Below, one piece after another: positions 12,641-21,600 of a DNA stretch of 64,000 nucleotides (its first letter is position 1; each line of letters opens with the position of its first letter). Under the pieces are notes generated by a model that ran no database searches, was not told the DNA's origin, and saw only the letters and a list, made by a program, of their open reading frames with translations. Origin of the DNA: a virus; IMG/VR virus record IMGVR_UViG_3300042296_000383, positions 1 to 64,000 of that record, one strand, 5' to 3'. Made by a program: the position numbers and the translations under genes.

Positions 12641-13229
12641 ATCTGTCAGCTACAAACTCCCTGCGTACTAGAGGCGCGGGCTTGTCCTTCACCTGTGTGC
12701 TGGACTCCTTGAATTTAATAGCGCTTGTCTTGCCGTGCGGGAAGAAGAAGTCCGCCATGCGGTCCTTAGTTATTCGCTTGCCTTGGTTGGACAGGTTCGT
12801 CTTGAAGGTCTCGTACTTGGACATGTCCACGCCCAGCGCGTACATCCTCATCTCGACATCAGCCACCGTGTTACCCATCTCGTTGACTATTCCGTAGCGG
12901 GTGACACCCTCATACCCGGACACCGCCGGCTGATCCTCCACAACCTCGACGTTTAGGTCTAGTTTAATATCGCAGCTAAGCGCGGCGAACATTAGAGCCA
13001 CCACCTCCGCGTGTATTGTAGGCACCAGACCCTTCTGGTCTAAGCCCGCGTACTGGCCACGGAATACTGGCGTGTACTCACGAGTTGTTTTGTGGTATAA
13101 CCTTACGGCTACCTCGACCACCGAGTTGTAGCTGGTCCTATCTACGCGCTCTACTATATAGCCCGCCTCCAAGAACATGCTGTGTACCTTCAGTAGGTAC
13201 GACTGCTCCGTCTTTAGTGTTACATTCAT
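12639..13229 (-). CDS. late-region protein of 196 aa, unknown
   Basis: 196 aa, the last gene of the minus-strand late operon. The N-terminal part looks alpha/beta (KTEQSYLLKVHSMFLEAGYIVERVDRTSYNSVVEVAVRLY). It has a central IHAEVVALMFAALSCDIKLDLN segment and a basic C-terminal third. Its 5' end overlaps the endolysin gene by 92 bases in another frame. No family recognised. By position it could be a lysis accessory or a late structural protein. Confidence 0.66.
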   Translation of the reverse strand: MNVTLKTEQSYLLKVHSMFLEAGYIVERVDRTSYNSVVEVAVRLYHKTTREYTPVFRGQYAGLDQKGLVPTIHAEVVALMFAALSCDIKLDLNVEVVEDQPAVSGYEGVTRYGIVNEMGNTVADVEMRMYALGVDMSKYETFKTNLSNQGKRITKDRMADFFFPHGKTSAIKFKESSTQVKDKPAPLVRREFVADR

Positions 13230-13803
13230 TGTGTTTGTGATTACTGTACCTGCTCACTTGGTATATGGAAGACCTGAGCCGCTTCCTTCTCATGACCCGA
13301 TCGCCAGAGTTACTGTCCCTTGACCCGCTGTCGTTGGTGTTACCCTCTATGGTGTCGATCCACTTGCTTCCCCATGACTCTATGAATCCTGTGTGCCCTA
13401 TCCTTTCTAGGTTGGGGTAGTACAGGGTGAACACGTCTCCAGATTCTGGAGTCGTCTTGTTCTTGTCTGGTTTTCTACGGTCGTATATCCTGTTGGTAGC
13501 TGTCGCAGATGGCGACCATGCTGTTATCTTGTGACTGATCCCGCATTTGTCGAGAACAAACTTTACAAACGCTGCACACCATGGGGCGGGCGTTGTGATG
13601 TTGGCGTTGAGTAGGTACTCGGACACCCTCTTACCCTTGTTGTTTCCTCCCTCCTCCTGCACACCTATCTCCTCGATGGCCTTGTTTATTACACAAGGGC
13701 AAGCATAGCCAGAAGGAATCCAAGCAGATACAAGGACAGCAGCAATATATATTTTCTTGGGAACCTTACAGATCCAAGCACCCAGTCTTTGTACTCTTTC
13801 CAT
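13138..13803 (-). CDS. CHAP-domain endolysin with N-terminal membrane signal
   Basis: 221 aa. After a basic start, a hydrophobic segment (IYIAAVLVSAWIPSGYA, about residues 19-35) could act as a signal-anchor for export. Residues 40-175 fit a CHAP amidase/peptidase. The catalytic Cys is in PAPWCAAFVKF (about 77), the His in IGHTGFIESWG (about 136), and an Asn/Asp follows in EGNTNDSG. The domain cleaves peptidoglycan at lysis. The gene overlaps the holin-like gene upstream by 115 bases and the next gene by 92, an unusually compressed lysis cassette. The last 45 residues have no known match. Confidence 0.82.
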   Translation of the reverse strand: MERVQRLGAWICKVPKKIYIAAVLVSAWIPSGYACPCVINKAIEEIGVQEEGGNNKGKRVSEYLLNANITTPAPWCAAFVKFVLDKCGISHKITAWSPSATATNRIYDRRKPDKNKTTPESGDVFTLYYPNLERIGHTGFIESWGSKWIDTIEGNTNDSGSRDSNSGDRVMRRKRLRSSIYQVSRYSNHKHNECNTKDGAVVPTEGTQHVLGGGLYSRARR

Positions 13804-14042
13804 ACCGATGGTTGGTTATATTTTATAGCGCCGTGCGCCAAAGCGTTAGCAAACATTACGGTGATAGCTGCCATGAACAGGAACTGTACCCAGTCGTCTG
13901 GTATAATATGGTTAGCGCCGACACCCTCGAGGTAGCCCTGCGCTTGGAACAAGACAAACACCACCACAGGGATGGTAATAAATTCTGGGAAGAACTTGAG
14001 GGTTCGTGCCAGAGAAAGTAACACGGGTTTAATTTTGTTCAT
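13689..14042 (-). CDS. holin-like membrane protein
   Basis: 117 aa from the ATG at 14042 (an alternative at 14060 adds six basic residues). There are three hydrophobic segments, about FITIPVVVFVLFQAQGYLEGV, WVQFLFMAAITVMFANALAHG and YILLLSLYLLGFLLAMLALV, with a basic N terminus and basic loops. The size, topology and position directly before the endolysin support a holin role, forming the membrane lesion that triggers lysis. Its 3' part encodes the endolysin signal segment in another frame. Confidence 0.65.
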   Translation of the reverse strand: MNKIKPVLLSLARTLKFFPEFITIPVVVFVLFQAQGYLEGVGANHIIPDDWVQFLFMAAITVMFANALAHGAIKYNQPSVWKEYKDWVLGSVRFPRKYILLLSLYLLGFLLAMLALV

Positions 14043-14289
14043 CTTTCTTTTTCTTAGCAAAGCGTTTCTTCATGAGGTCCACAAACTTGAACGTCATTAT
14101 AACCAAACCAAGAAGAGCTGTCACACTACCCATAGACACGCTTATTAATCTAATCCACTGTTCTAGATCAGGCATGAACGACGGCACAGTAAGCACCGTT
14201 GTAGCGAAGACCCACTTCACACACACGAGAGCGTCGTCTTGGTTACTATGTAGCTGACTGATTACCTCCGTGAATATGGTGTGGCGCAT
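14029..14289 (-). CDS. small membrane protein of lysis cassette
   Basis: 86 aa from ATG 14289; the in-frame upstream ATG at 14325 lies before the -7 promoter box and is unlikely. One or two membrane segments are visible (CVKWVFATTVLTVPSF and LISVSMGSVTALLGLVIMTF) and a strongly basic tail (KKRFAKKKKDE). It overlaps the next holin-like gene by 14 bases. It could be a second holin or an antiholin. Confidence 0.62.
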   Translation of the reverse strand: MRHTIFTEVISQLHSNQDDALVCVKWVFATTVLTVPSFMPDLEQWIRLISVSMGSVTALLGLVIMTFKFVDLMKKRFAKKKKDEQN

Positions 14290-14311
14290 CTTACTGATCA
14301 ATATATTTGTA

Positions 14312-14319
14312 CAAAAATA
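14312..14319 (-). promoter_or_regulatory. -7 promoter box TATTTTTG
   Basis: The minus strand reads TATTTTTG, matching the Bacteroidetes -7 consensus TAnnTTTG, about 20 bases before the start at 14289. It would drive the lysis genes. Confidence 0.55.
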
Positions 14320-14360
14320 AATCAAATTCTTGGTATTTTTACTCAGTACGGTTAGTAATT

Positions 14361-17300
14361 TTACTCATTAATGGAGTTTGCTACTAAGTAATTGATATAC
14401 TTCTCCTTAGCTGTGCTTGTCTCGTCGGAAACAAATCCCATCTCGTTGTATGCAGACTCTCCCATGTCGTAGATGTAGTACTCACCGCCGAATATATTGC
14501 CCAATTCAATAGCCTTCTTCACCTTGAAGCCTTGGTTCATCGTGATGTTCTGGCCGATGCTGTACTCGTACCTTGACATAATCTCCTCCACCACCTTCAC
14601 CTGCTCATCGACAGGCAGCCCCTTGGTCGCCACCTTGATCAGCGAGTGTGCGTACTTGTTCATAGCAACCTGCTTGGTCACCATGTCTTGGTTCCTTGAT
14701 ATAGCGTGGTCCTTGATACCGTTCAAGATTTCTTCAACCTCGGCGTCTCTCTCTGCTTTAGTCTTCTTGCCAACACTCACCTCGTAGTCTAGCTTGTCGA
14801 TCACCTGCTTCGCTTCATACTCCTTGTCCTTAAACTCTTGGATAAAGTCCTTCATGCTAGGGGCAAAGTCGTCGGCCACGTTCTTACCGAACGCCCTGAT
14901 GACGTCGACAGATATCACGTTGGTACCTAGGAGATGGCGCACCAGCTCGTCGTTCACGTCTCTCTTGTAAGAGTCGCCCTCGTACTGCTTGTCTACATCT
15001 GTAGCCTTGGCTATATCCTGAACAGACCTTATAAAGCCTGGCTTCGATCTATCAAAGACATACAGTCCAACGTTCGCCGCATACTGTAACAGGTCGTCGT
15101 TCACGCTAGATATCTGGCCACCTCTAGAGTCCCTGTTAGTCAGAACATCTCTAGCCACGCTGAGTACAGCCTCCTCGCCGAAGAACGGCTGGAGCAGCTC
15201 GCCCATCGCGGCGCCAGCCTTAGACTCGTCTGGTCTGAACTCGCCGGTGCTAGAGTATGCGTTGTATGCCTTGGTCATAAAGTTGAATGGGTTCATCCAG
15301 TCAAGGTCGACCATCGAGTATCCGCGTGGTGTCTTCTTTACAATAATCTTTGTGTTATTTCTAGAGTACTTAGGTGAACCCTCGTATATCACGCGCTCAT
15401 CGTCGTCGTCCTCCTCTGGCGCACCAAATGCTGAGGCTATAAGCTGGGTAATAGTGTTAACCGCAACAACAGCGGCGCCATACGACACCAATCTCTTCAT
15501 GCCTATAGCTGCCTGTCTCTTGTTCTTGGAGGCCGCGCCTTCGTTTATATCCTTTACCGCGCGCAGTGGTATGGTCACCGATATACGCATAGCCTCGGCT
15601 ACGAATGTAGGGAACGTGCCCAGAAGCGGTGATGCGGATAGCCTCTTGACGATCTCAGGTGCGTTGTCGTACACGATGTTGGTCTCCTTAAATCTAGACA
15701 CCGCTATGTCGCGCTGCTCTGCCTTTGACTTGGAAGGGAACATGAACTTGACGTCGGCAAGCTCAGCCTCGTACTGCACCACACGGTGGATATTATCCAT
15801 CATCTCGTACCAACTAATAGCAAAAGACTTTGTTTTTGACAGTACTGCCTTTACCCTGTTGGTCATGTTCTTGCTGTTCTCCATCGGGTCTATAGTGATA
15901 TCAACAGCGCCGTAAGCCTCCTCGATAACCTTCCTCATAACAGAAGCGTCCACGCCGGATCCTATAACGCCGGCCTCAATAAGGTCTAGGAGGTACTGGT
16001 CGTCCGCCTTACCAAGCTCCTTGAACCCGTACTTGAAACCCTTGGGCATCTTAGTAAACAGGCTGTACATGTGACCGTTAGCCAACGGCATCACGATGTT
16101 GGAGTAGAAGTTTCTAACATTAGCTCGTGGTGATAAGATAGTCTGACCCATCTTCCATGCCGCAGCAATCTTACGAAGCACGTCAAACTTTACAGTGGTA
16201 TCAACCCTGCCAAGCATATCCGCGATCTCCGGCGTAGTGTACATACCCATCAACGGGTCGTACTGGTTCTTGTTACCCTTGATCTGCTCACCGAACTCGC
16301 TCGACTTGGTGTCAAAGAATATCTTGTCCTTACCCATAGCCGCAACGCCAGTCAAGAACTTCTTGTTCTCGGCGAAGTGTATCATGTTGGCCATGGTGTT
16401 GTAGAAGTTCGTCATCGGGTCTGTGTACTCCCCGAGGAACGCCCTCAAAACATCTGGTATATCCTTACGCTTCTTGAGCATGTCGTCCATAGCCTTGCCC
16501 ATCTTGCCGCCAGTCTTTATAAACTCTGCGAGGTCAAGTCCCGTGTCAACCTTGGCCATAGCAGCTAGCATGCTGTCGATGCTGCCTAGGTCTAAGTCAG
16601 GGTACTGAGACTGCAAGAAATTAAACGCCGCGTCATACAGCGCCTGCATCTTTGGTGACCTGTCCGCCTGACCAGCCGCCGTGCTCAAACCCTTAGGGAA
16701 CATGGCCTTGTTCCAGCTTCCATTACTGAAGGCCGCGTAGCTACGGTTCATGTACACCCCGAGATTGTTGCTGATAGCGCCGTATAGGTTAGATGTCGGG
16801 TCGACATATGCCTGTACCTCGCCGGACATGTAGTCGATGTCCTGACGCATGCCGAGGACAATGTCCTGAAGATCGTCTGATATTATATTGGAAGTGCTAG
16901 GCTGTACCTTACCCGTAAGTAGGCCGTTGATGTGGTTGATTGCCGCATCTATCTCCGCCTGCGTCTTCCCTTTAAATTCTTTTTTAAACTGTGCACTGAA
17001 TCTCTTAGCCGTACCCTGCATCTCACGCATCCTCTTCTTGATAGAGTTCTCGGTCACCTTGTTCATGTCACGGATCTCGCTATGAAATCCTTTACCAAAC
17101 CAGTAACTAAGAAATGATTTCACAGAGCTAAATCTCTGGGGTACTAGCCAGTTCTTTGAGTTGCCGACGTACCTTGATCCTATACCTGTTGCGTTGAAGT
17201 CCATCACGCCGCCAGCTATGGATACCTTAGCCGCCTCGGTGTCTAGGTTATCTAGCTGACTGCTGGTGATTGTGGATATCGGGAAGTTACCCTCCAGATC

Positions 17301-18608
17301 CTTTGCTATAACTTCAGCCAAGTCCTTCGCCTTCATCTTCATGAAGTCACGGTCTGATCCAAAGAGTGATCCAAGGAAGTCGCGGATCTTCTGGATCATG
17401 TTCCTGTTCTTACGGGCAAAGCTCGCGTCCTGAATCATGTTGGCCATCGCCTGATTGATGACGTCCTCCATCTCAGTGAACCTGTTGGTGGCCTGCACCT
17501 CGTCTATGTAAGACTTGTTCTCTGGCTTCATGATCTCAGCCTTGAACGCCTTGTATATGGCAGGGTCAACCTTCTCTGCTATCTTCAACCATAGCGAAGA
17601 CATCGCCGCTAGGGGTGTGCTGCTATTCATTGACGCAGGGTTGATGTATATGTTACCCGACTCTATGACCGCGATGACGTTGTCGAACGTGTCGTACACA
17701 TTAACCGCGTCAGGGTTAGATGCCGCCGCAGTATACTGCGCCTGGTTAACCGAGATTGATAGGTCTGGGAATTTCTTTGACATCATATCAAACACCACAC
17801 CCGACGCTCCCGCGCTTGAGGATGATCCCCTGCTTGACTTGGTCTTTATCTTTCTGTTCTGCTTGAGTGCTGTGTACTCTGGGTTGCTGAACACTACCGT
17901 GTTGCCGACAACCTTCTCTATAAGTATAGGCTTCTGTGGCTTGATAGACTCGGCACGTAATGCCTTGCCGCTTCTTAGCTTCCAGTCAGCCACGACCATC
18001 TCAAATCCTTTGTCTGCCGCCACCTTGCCTACCCATCCGACCTGCTCGTTGAAGTCGAACGATCTTGTAGGGTGCGCCTTCCTGAACTCCTTCTCTGCCT
18101 TTGGTAAAAGGTTTAGCGGGTCCTCGTTGAACGGGTACACCTTGTCCTTCGGCACGAGCACCGCGTGCTTGAAGCCTCCGGTGAATGACTCTGCTATGTC
18201 CGGGTCGGTGTAGTACATGCTCGCCTTCATCGTGCGAGACGCCTCGTCCCTTCCTGTTGCCCTGTTCTTTCCTAAGAACTTAGGGTCTATCTTCTTTTTA
18301 GTAAGGTCCTGGTCGCTGTAGTGGTAGAACACATAGTTCCCCTTGCCATCCTCGACCATCATGTTGTTCTTCTTGGTACCGAACACGTGGTTCTTGCTCG
18401 ACTTAGCCTTGATAGGCGGGAGAGAAGACTTCTTAGGCGCGGCCTCCGTGACCGGCTGAGACTTTAACATCTCTGGCATCTCGCCTTTCATCTTGCTAGG
18501 GTCTAACACCCCGGCAGATATAAGGTTGACAACCTCGCCGTTGTGCAGCATGGTCGCAAACTTTTCGAACGAGTGCTCCTCGCCTTTGTACTTTACCTTA
18601 CAAGCCAT
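14361..18608 (-). CDS. very large virion or ejection protein, polyvalent type
   Basis: 1415 aa. The first 45 residues (CKVKYKGEEHSFEKFATMLHNGEV) resemble the start of the 821-aa protein, suggesting a shared attachment or signal segment. Residues about 85-200 contain YVFYHYSDQDL, a basic stretch, and MYYTDPDIAESF, a layout seen in ADP-ribosyltransferase-like or related domains of phage polyvalent proteins. The family call is tentative. The middle is helical with coiled-coil stretches. The C-terminal third is rich in long helices. Such proteins are usually packaged and ejected with the DNA to act early in the cell or to build the ejection tube. No RNA polymerase motif is visible. Confidence 0.68.
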   Translation of the reverse strand: MACKVKYKGEEHSFEKFATMLHNGEVVNLISAGVLDPSKMKGEMPEMLKSQPVTEAAPKKSSLPPIKAKSSKNHVFGTKKNNMMVEDGKGNYVFYHYSDQDLTKKKIDPKFLGKNRATGRDEASRTMKASMYYTDPDIAESFTGGFKHAVLVPKDKVYPFNEDPLNLLPKAEKEFRKAHPTRSFDFNEQVGWVGKVAADKGFEMVVADWKLRSGKALRAESIKPQKPILIEKVVGNTVVFSNPEYTALKQNRKIKTKSSRGSSSSAGASGVVFDMMSKKFPDLSISVNQAQYTAAASNPDAVNVYDTFDNVIAVIESGNIYINPASMNSSTPLAAMSSLWLKIAEKVDPAIYKAFKAEIMKPENKSYIDEVQATNRFTEMEDVINQAMANMIQDASFARKNRNMIQKIRDFLGSLFGSDRDFMKMKAKDLAEVIAKDLEGNFPISTITSSQLDNLDTEAAKVSIAGGVMDFNATGIGSRYVGNSKNWLVPQRFSSVKSFLSYWFGKGFHSEIRDMNKVTENSIKKRMREMQGTAKRFSAQFKKEFKGKTQAEIDAAINHINGLLTGKVQPSTSNIISDDLQDIVLGMRQDIDYMSGEVQAYVDPTSNLYGAISNNLGVYMNRSYAAFSNGSWNKAMFPKGLSTAAGQADRSPKMQALYDAAFNFLQSQYPDLDLGSIDSMLAAMAKVDTGLDLAEFIKTGGKMGKAMDDMLKKRKDIPDVLRAFLGEYTDPMTNFYNTMANMIHFAENKKFLTGVAAMGKDKIFFDTKSSEFGEQIKGNKNQYDPLMGMYTTPEIADMLGRVDTTVKFDVLRKIAAAWKMGQTILSPRANVRNFYSNIVMPLANGHMYSLFTKMPKGFKYGFKELGKADDQYLLDLIEAGVIGSGVDASVMRKVIEEAYGAVDITIDPMENSKNMTNRVKAVLSKTKSFAISWYEMMDNIHRVVQYEAELADVKFMFPSKSKAEQRDIAVSRFKETNIVYDNAPEIVKRLSASPLLGTFPTFVAEAMRISVTIPLRAVKDINEGAASKNKRQAAIGMKRLVSYGAAVVAVNTITQLIASAFGAPEEDDDDERVIYEGSPKYSRNNTKIIVKKTPRGYSMVDLDWMNPFNFMTKAYNAYSSTGEFRPDESKAGAAMGELLQPFFGEEAVLSVARDVLTNRDSRGGQISSVNDDLLQYAANVGLYVFDRSKPGFIRSVQDIAKATDVDKQYEGDSYKRDVNDELVRHLLGTNVISVDVIRAFGKNVADDFAPSMKDFIQEFKDKEYEAKQVIDKLDYEVSVGKKTKAERDAEVEEILNGIKDHAISRNQDMVTKQVAMNKYAHSLIKVATKGLPVDEQVKVVEEIMSRYEYSIGQNITMNQGFKVKKAIELGNIFGGEYYIYDMGESAYNEMGFVSDETSTAKEKYINYLVANSINE

Positions 18609-18611
18609 GTA

Positions 18612-19115
18612 TTATCCGAATAGGTTTTCTTCCAACATAAGTAACTCAAACTTGCTGCCGGTGTTCACACCGAGCAACTTGTTTATCATGTCGCTGTACT
18701 CAGCAACCGCCTCCTTCTGTTTAACTCTATAGTCCTGCAGGAAATCAAAGACGCACAGGTCGCCGATCTTAAATATCTTGGCGCTGGTGTCCTCGTAATC
18801 CTCGTACAGTGCGTACTCGATATCATAAGCCTTGCCTATGATGTCTGTCAATCCCATGAACATTAGGGTAGGCTTCTCGATAACCGGCAAGTCTGGGATC
18901 ACGTTCCAGTCCACGAGGTAGTCCTCGATCTTCTTGGCGTGAGCCAACTCGTCCGCGCTCTCCTTGGCAAAGAACTCGGCGGCCTTCATGAAGCCCACGT
19001 TCTTGCACCAGTTAGATGCTGATCGGTAGAAGTAGTAGGCTTTGAACTCGTCGCTTAGCCTTGGTAGTAGGAGACTGATGACCTCCTCTGGTAGTTGTAC
19101 TGGGGTTGGTAGCAT
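18612..19115 (-). CDS. ferritin-like diiron protein
   Basis: 167 aa, fitting a four-helix ferritin-like fold. Helix A contains DEFKAYYFYRSASNWCKNVGF and helix B AAEFFAKESADELAHAKKIEDYLVDW, which carries the E..H metal-ligand pattern. A later helix pair runs YALYEDYEDTSAKIF and DYRVKQKEAVAEYSDMI. Typical bacterial ferritins are about 165-170 aa, so the length matches. The expected role is iron oxidation and storage. In a virion-gene block it might protect DNA or bind iron, or be a structural use of the fold. It sits between two giant virion proteins with three- and seven-base gaps, which argues that it is expressed late with them. Confidence 0.75.
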   Translation of the reverse strand: MLPTPVQLPEEVISLLLPRLSDEFKAYYFYRSASNWCKNVGFMKAAEFFAKESADELAHAKKIEDYLVDWNVIPDLPVIEKPTLMFMGLTDIIGKAYDIEYALYEDYEDTSAKIFKIGDLCVFDFLQDYRVKQKEAVAEYSDMINKLLGVNTGSKFELLMLEENLFG

Positions 19116-19122
19116 ATCTTTT

Positions 19123-21588
19123 TTATATTGGACACTGGTCGTTTTTAGACGCCAGCCCTTTGTCTTCTAATTGTTTGTAAATGTACGACATATTATCAAT
19201 TATATATTTAGCGGACGGGCTGTCTGCTAATATATTTTTCAGGTCCTCGTTAGCCTTACGCTTCTTTGCTCCCCCTTCTGCCGCCTTCATCTTGTTGTAC
19301 CCCTTCTCGTACTGCTTGAACTTATCCTCCACGAGGGATTGTTGTCCTGCTTTATCATTGTTTTTGACATAGGCTTCTGCTTGTTTTTTTGACATATAAG
19401 CATAGTCTGCACCAGCATCTTCGTTCCACTCAGATTCAAACCCAAAATTATTTGTTAAATTATTTAAAAGATTTTTATTTGTAACTTCTAACCTGATTTG
19501 TTCCAAATCACTCTTAACAAAATCTCTAATCATACCGTCTATCAACTTCTTAGATAGTCCTTTATTTCTTTCGGATTTGTCTACTGCCATATCTGCCTTG
19601 TATTCAAAATCACTATCTTCCAAAGTTAAAGCAGCAACAACTTTTCCTTTTTCAACTATAACCAATCTTGGTTCCCCATAGGTAATTACGTTAGAAGAAA
19701 CTAAATCTTTTGCTTCTTTGTAGTATTGCGATTTTTTATCTATGATCTCCACGTCTACCTTATCGGGTATAATCTGGCTAGCATCCTGCGTATCTGTACC
19801 CGCTTGGGTACCTTTCAGCATGCCCTCAATATCGGGTAGCTTACCCATAGAGAGATCCTCTGCAATAGAGGCAAGCTGCTCGGGCGTGAAGTTGATAGGG
19901 TTCTTACCGTCCGATCCCGTCTTTATATTCTCATAAGAGTCGAGATCAAATAAAGACTCCTGGCCTGCAAGCTTACCGAACTCTAGCGCCACGTCGCGGT
20001 GCTCTCTCGGGATCACGATGTTCAGATCGTATGACACCTCTGGGCGGTCCGGGAATTTGTATAGCCCTATCTTGAAGATGTCGCTGGAGATGTTGCCCTC
20101 GTTTTGTTTTAAGAAATCATACAGCCCCTCTGCGGTAACCTGTCCCTGTCCAACGTTCACCGAGGTGGCCGGGACAACAAGCCCACCATCCTCGTACACT
20201 GTACCGTCAAGGTTGAGCGTCGCACCGTCCTCACTAGTCGCCGCCTTGATCTTATCAATTGTCTCGGCAACGTTGCCAGAGAACTGCTCTGGACTTGCGG
20301 ACACACGGCTCTTTGTTTTTATACCTGCTTTAATAAATGGCACTTGCCCGTGACCAGCCTTACCTAATGCAGATCTCTCTTCCATCTCTGATAGAGGTGT
20401 GCCTTTAGAGTCTGTCATAAAATCTAAAAAGTTCAGCCTGTCCTTAAGCATGTGTACTTTAACCCGCTGACCATCCTGTGTTTTCATAACGCCAGCGTAA
20501 GCAATGTGACGCCTTTCGCTAGGATCTTTAGACGACTCATCTTCTAGTTTTAACTTAGAAGGAATTTCAATAACCGCGTAAGCAGATTGAGACGGCACTT
20601 CAGAAATGAAACCCTCTTCTTGATTCTTACCAAAGCTGTCTATTATATCCTCTTTATTTTTAAGAGGGAATCCCAATTTATTACCTAACGATTCAAAGTT
20701 TATAAGATTTCCGTTTGATTTTTTATCAAATATATTCCTTATCAAGTTTGTAACAACTTGCTTTCTCTTTTCAAAAGATGAAAACTCAGCTTTCATGAAC
20801 AAATCTTTAATCGATTTGTGCATATCTTTTCCGCTGATGTTCATTGGAAATAAATCCTTACCAGTGTATCCACTTGTTTTAACAGCGCTTGACATCGCGT
20901 TCCTAAAAACGGATAACGGAATATCCCCGTCTTCCACCATGTAAGCTATTGTGTCTACAGTTGCAATCATTCCATCAACACTGCTGAGAACCTTCCTGTT
21001 AGACCCCTTGCTAACAACCACATACGCAGGAGATCCGTTCTTATCGATGGCATCATTTATTTGTTTGATTATACTTCTGGCAATTTGAGGGGTGGATGCC
21101 CAAAAAGTACCGTCGTCATTAAATTTAACAGCGAAGTATATTCCGCCATTACCCTGAAGCACAACTCTGTCCTTGCTTTCTTTTGGCTGTTTAGTTTTCT
21201 CGTCGTAAACTATTTCTTTACCATAGGATAAATCGCCTACCATTTTATTGTCGGGAACCATCGTAAAAACATTATCAGACCCAGCAAATGAAAACACATC
21301 AGCGTTATCTACAATGTAACCCTCTTCCCTTAACTTATCTAACTTAGTTTTACCTTGCTCATCGGTTAGATCAGCAAATAAGTTTACATTAAACTTACCG
21401 CCTACAGAGGATTTTGCTTTAAAAGTTTTTACAGTATTAACTACCTCCCTTCCTTCCTGCGCCTCAACCTTTGGAGTTTGGTCATACTCGGCAAGTATAT
21501 TCCTGTACTCACCGCCCGCAAGCAAGGCCATGAACTCTTCTTTAGTGTAGGTCTTGTTGTTGTATATGTACTTACATCCCTTCGGCAT
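19123..21588 (-). CDS. large polyvalent protein with GNAT domain
   Basis: 821 aa. The N terminus (GCKYIYNNKTYTKEEFMALLAGGEY) resembles that of the 1415-aa protein. Residues about 615-740 read as a GNAT acetyltransferase: a VIVEKGKVVAALTLED strand, then DMAVDKSERNKGLSKKLIDGMIRDF with the R/Q-x-x-G-x-G/S acetyl-CoA loop in altered form, then EVTNKNLLNNLTNNFGFE. The corresponding DNA is markedly AT-rich compared with its flanks, as is residues 56-383, suggesting domain shuffling. It is probably injected with the genome. The acetylation target is unknown. Confidence 0.66.
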   Translation of the reverse strand: MPKGCKYIYNNKTYTKEEFMALLAGGEYRNILAEYDQTPKVEAQEGREVVNTVKTFKAKSSVGGKFNVNLFADLTDEQGKTKLDKLREEGYIVDNADVFSFAGSDNVFTMVPDNKMVGDLSYGKEIVYDEKTKQPKESKDRVVLQGNGGIYFAVKFNDDGTFWASTPQIARSIIKQINDAIDKNGSPAYVVVSKGSNRKVLSSVDGMIATVDTIAYMVEDGDIPLSVFRNAMSSAVKTSGYTGKDLFPMNISGKDMHKSIKDLFMKAEFSSFEKRKQVVTNLIRNIFDKKSNGNLINFESLGNKLGFPLKNKEDIIDSFGKNQEEGFISEVPSQSAYAVIEIPSKLKLEDESSKDPSERRHIAYAGVMKTQDGQRVKVHMLKDRLNFLDFMTDSKGTPLSEMEERSALGKAGHGQVPFIKAGIKTKSRVSASPEQFSGNVAETIDKIKAATSEDGATLNLDGTVYEDGGLVVPATSVNVGQGQVTAEGLYDFLKQNEGNISSDIFKIGLYKFPDRPEVSYDLNIVIPREHRDVALEFGKLAGQESLFDLDSYENIKTGSDGKNPINFTPEQLASIAEDLSMGKLPDIEGMLKGTQAGTDTQDASQIIPDKVDVEIIDKKSQYYKEAKDLVSSNVITYGEPRLVIVEKGKVVAALTLEDSDFEYKADMAVDKSERNKGLSKKLIDGMIRDFVKSDLEQIRLEVTNKNLLNNLTNNFGFESEWNEDAGADYAYMSKKQAEAYVKNNDKAGQQSLVEDKFKQYEKGYNKMKAAEGGAKKRKANEDLKNILADSPSAKYIIDNMSYIYKQLEDKGLASKNDQCPI

Positions 21589-21600
21589 ACTTGTATCTTT

